DNA from: Syntrophobacteraceae bacterium
GTDB lineage: Bacteria; Desulfobacterota; Syntrophobacteria; Syntrophobacterales; Syntrophobacteraceae
DNA length: 64,000 nucleotides
Reading direction: 5' to 3'
Assembly (NCBI GenBank): GCA_031292215.1
Contig: JARLHO010000071.1
Span: forward strand, 1 to 64,000
Shown here piece by piece: positions 63,864-64,000 of the stretch; positions within the stretch are counted from its first letter, which is position 1, and each line of letters begins with the position of its first letter. The position numbers and the translations under genes were made by a program. The notes below the pieces were generated by a model that saw only the letters and a list, made by a program, of their open reading frames with translations, did not search any database and was not told the DNA's origin.

Positions 63864-64000
63864 ATGTCGAAGATCCTTGTTGTTGATGATGAGGAACATA
63901 TCAGGCTCCTGTATTCGGAAGAGCTCAAGGAAGCCGGCTATGAGGTCATAACGGCTGAAAGCGGCTACAAGCTTCTTGAGAAAATAGAAGAAGAAAAACC
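63864..64000 (+). CDS. Response regulator receiver domain (5' part only)
   Basis: The window ends after 45 codons. The visible part is a CheY-like receiver start, MSKILVVDDEEHIRLLYSE with the acidic pair DD, followed by LKEAGYEVITAESGYKLLEKI. The phospho-acceptor Asp and any output domain lie beyond the window. It begins three bases after the glycosyltransferase stop, so it belongs to the hflK operon. Confidence 0.85.
   Translation, partial: MSKILVVDDEEHIRLLYSEELKEAGYEVITAESGYKLLEKIEEEK

Noticed and set aside
1-64000. tRNA, rRNA, CRISPR array, prophage or integrase
   Set aside because: None was recognised on either strand; no direct-repeat array with unique spacers and no rRNA- or tRNA-like sequence was found by reading.

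Overview
The window reads as chromosomal DNA of an anaerobic deltaproteobacterium (Desulfobacterota), probably related to sulfate-reducing or syntrophic Syntrophobacteria. The evidence is moderately high GC, many multi-cluster Fe-S proteins, a molybdopterin enzyme pair with Tat signals, Hdr/DsrK-type CCG-domain chemistry, acyl-CoA dehydrogenases, LptD (a Gram-negative outer membrane) and a CsrA/FliW pair. No rRNA, tRNA, CRISPR array, prophage or intact insertion sequence was seen. The species cannot be named from the sequence alone.

Layout. 1-7.6 kb: a RelE-like protein, a tautomerase, then a transglutaminase-like lipoprotein with a TtrB/TtrA-type Fe-S and molybdopterin pair, followed by an unrecognised protein with possible DprA/SLOG-like and DUF2971-like parts. 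7.7-12.2 kb: an HTH protein, a serine beta-lactamase-like hydrolase, a glutaryl-CoA dehydrogenase-like enzyme and a YtaF/MntP-type membrane protein. 12.6-18.9 kb: an unusual cluster of a 22-residue-repeat protein, a P2-type ATPase with an HMA-like N-terminus, a divergent MetK homologue lacking the usual methionine-binding residues, and DUF5132 and DUF4389 membrane proteins. 19.2-30.4 kb: an acyl-CoA dehydrogenase, a J-domain/triple-repeat membrane protein, csrA-fliW, an EEP-family nuclease/phosphatase, a methyltransferase, trpS, small uncharacterised proteins, an NAGPA-domain protein and an orphan FkbH-like protein. 31.3-38.7 kb: a minus-strand chaperone run dnaK-cbpA-cbpM-clpB, with a U32-like protein upstream of dnaK. 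39-47.2 kb: YjbQ, a conserved unknown, an HdrD/DsrK-like Fe-S protein interrupted by an in-frame UGA that I read as selenocysteine, a Tat-exported aldo/keto reductase, and a DUF6599-DUF362-polyferredoxin operon. 47.3-64 kb: TrmN6 with DUF1015, UbiB/ABC1, a secreted unknown, DUF3300, a PAS histidine kinase, folC-lptD, and hflK-hflC-glycosyltransferase-response regulator, the last cut by the window end.

Dispersed non-coding repeats are a second theme. At least five copies of a GC-rich modular element occur, one with about 30-bp terminal inverted repeats. There is also a separate 182-bp inverted-repeat element that starts inside the ubiB stop codon, two copies of a 32-bp palindrome, and a 120-bp inverted-repeat unit.

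The strongest discoveries to follow up are the putative selenoprotein at 40768-41994, the MetK-like protein with a remodelled substrate pocket beside a cation pump, and the SLOG-like fusion at 5964-7625.
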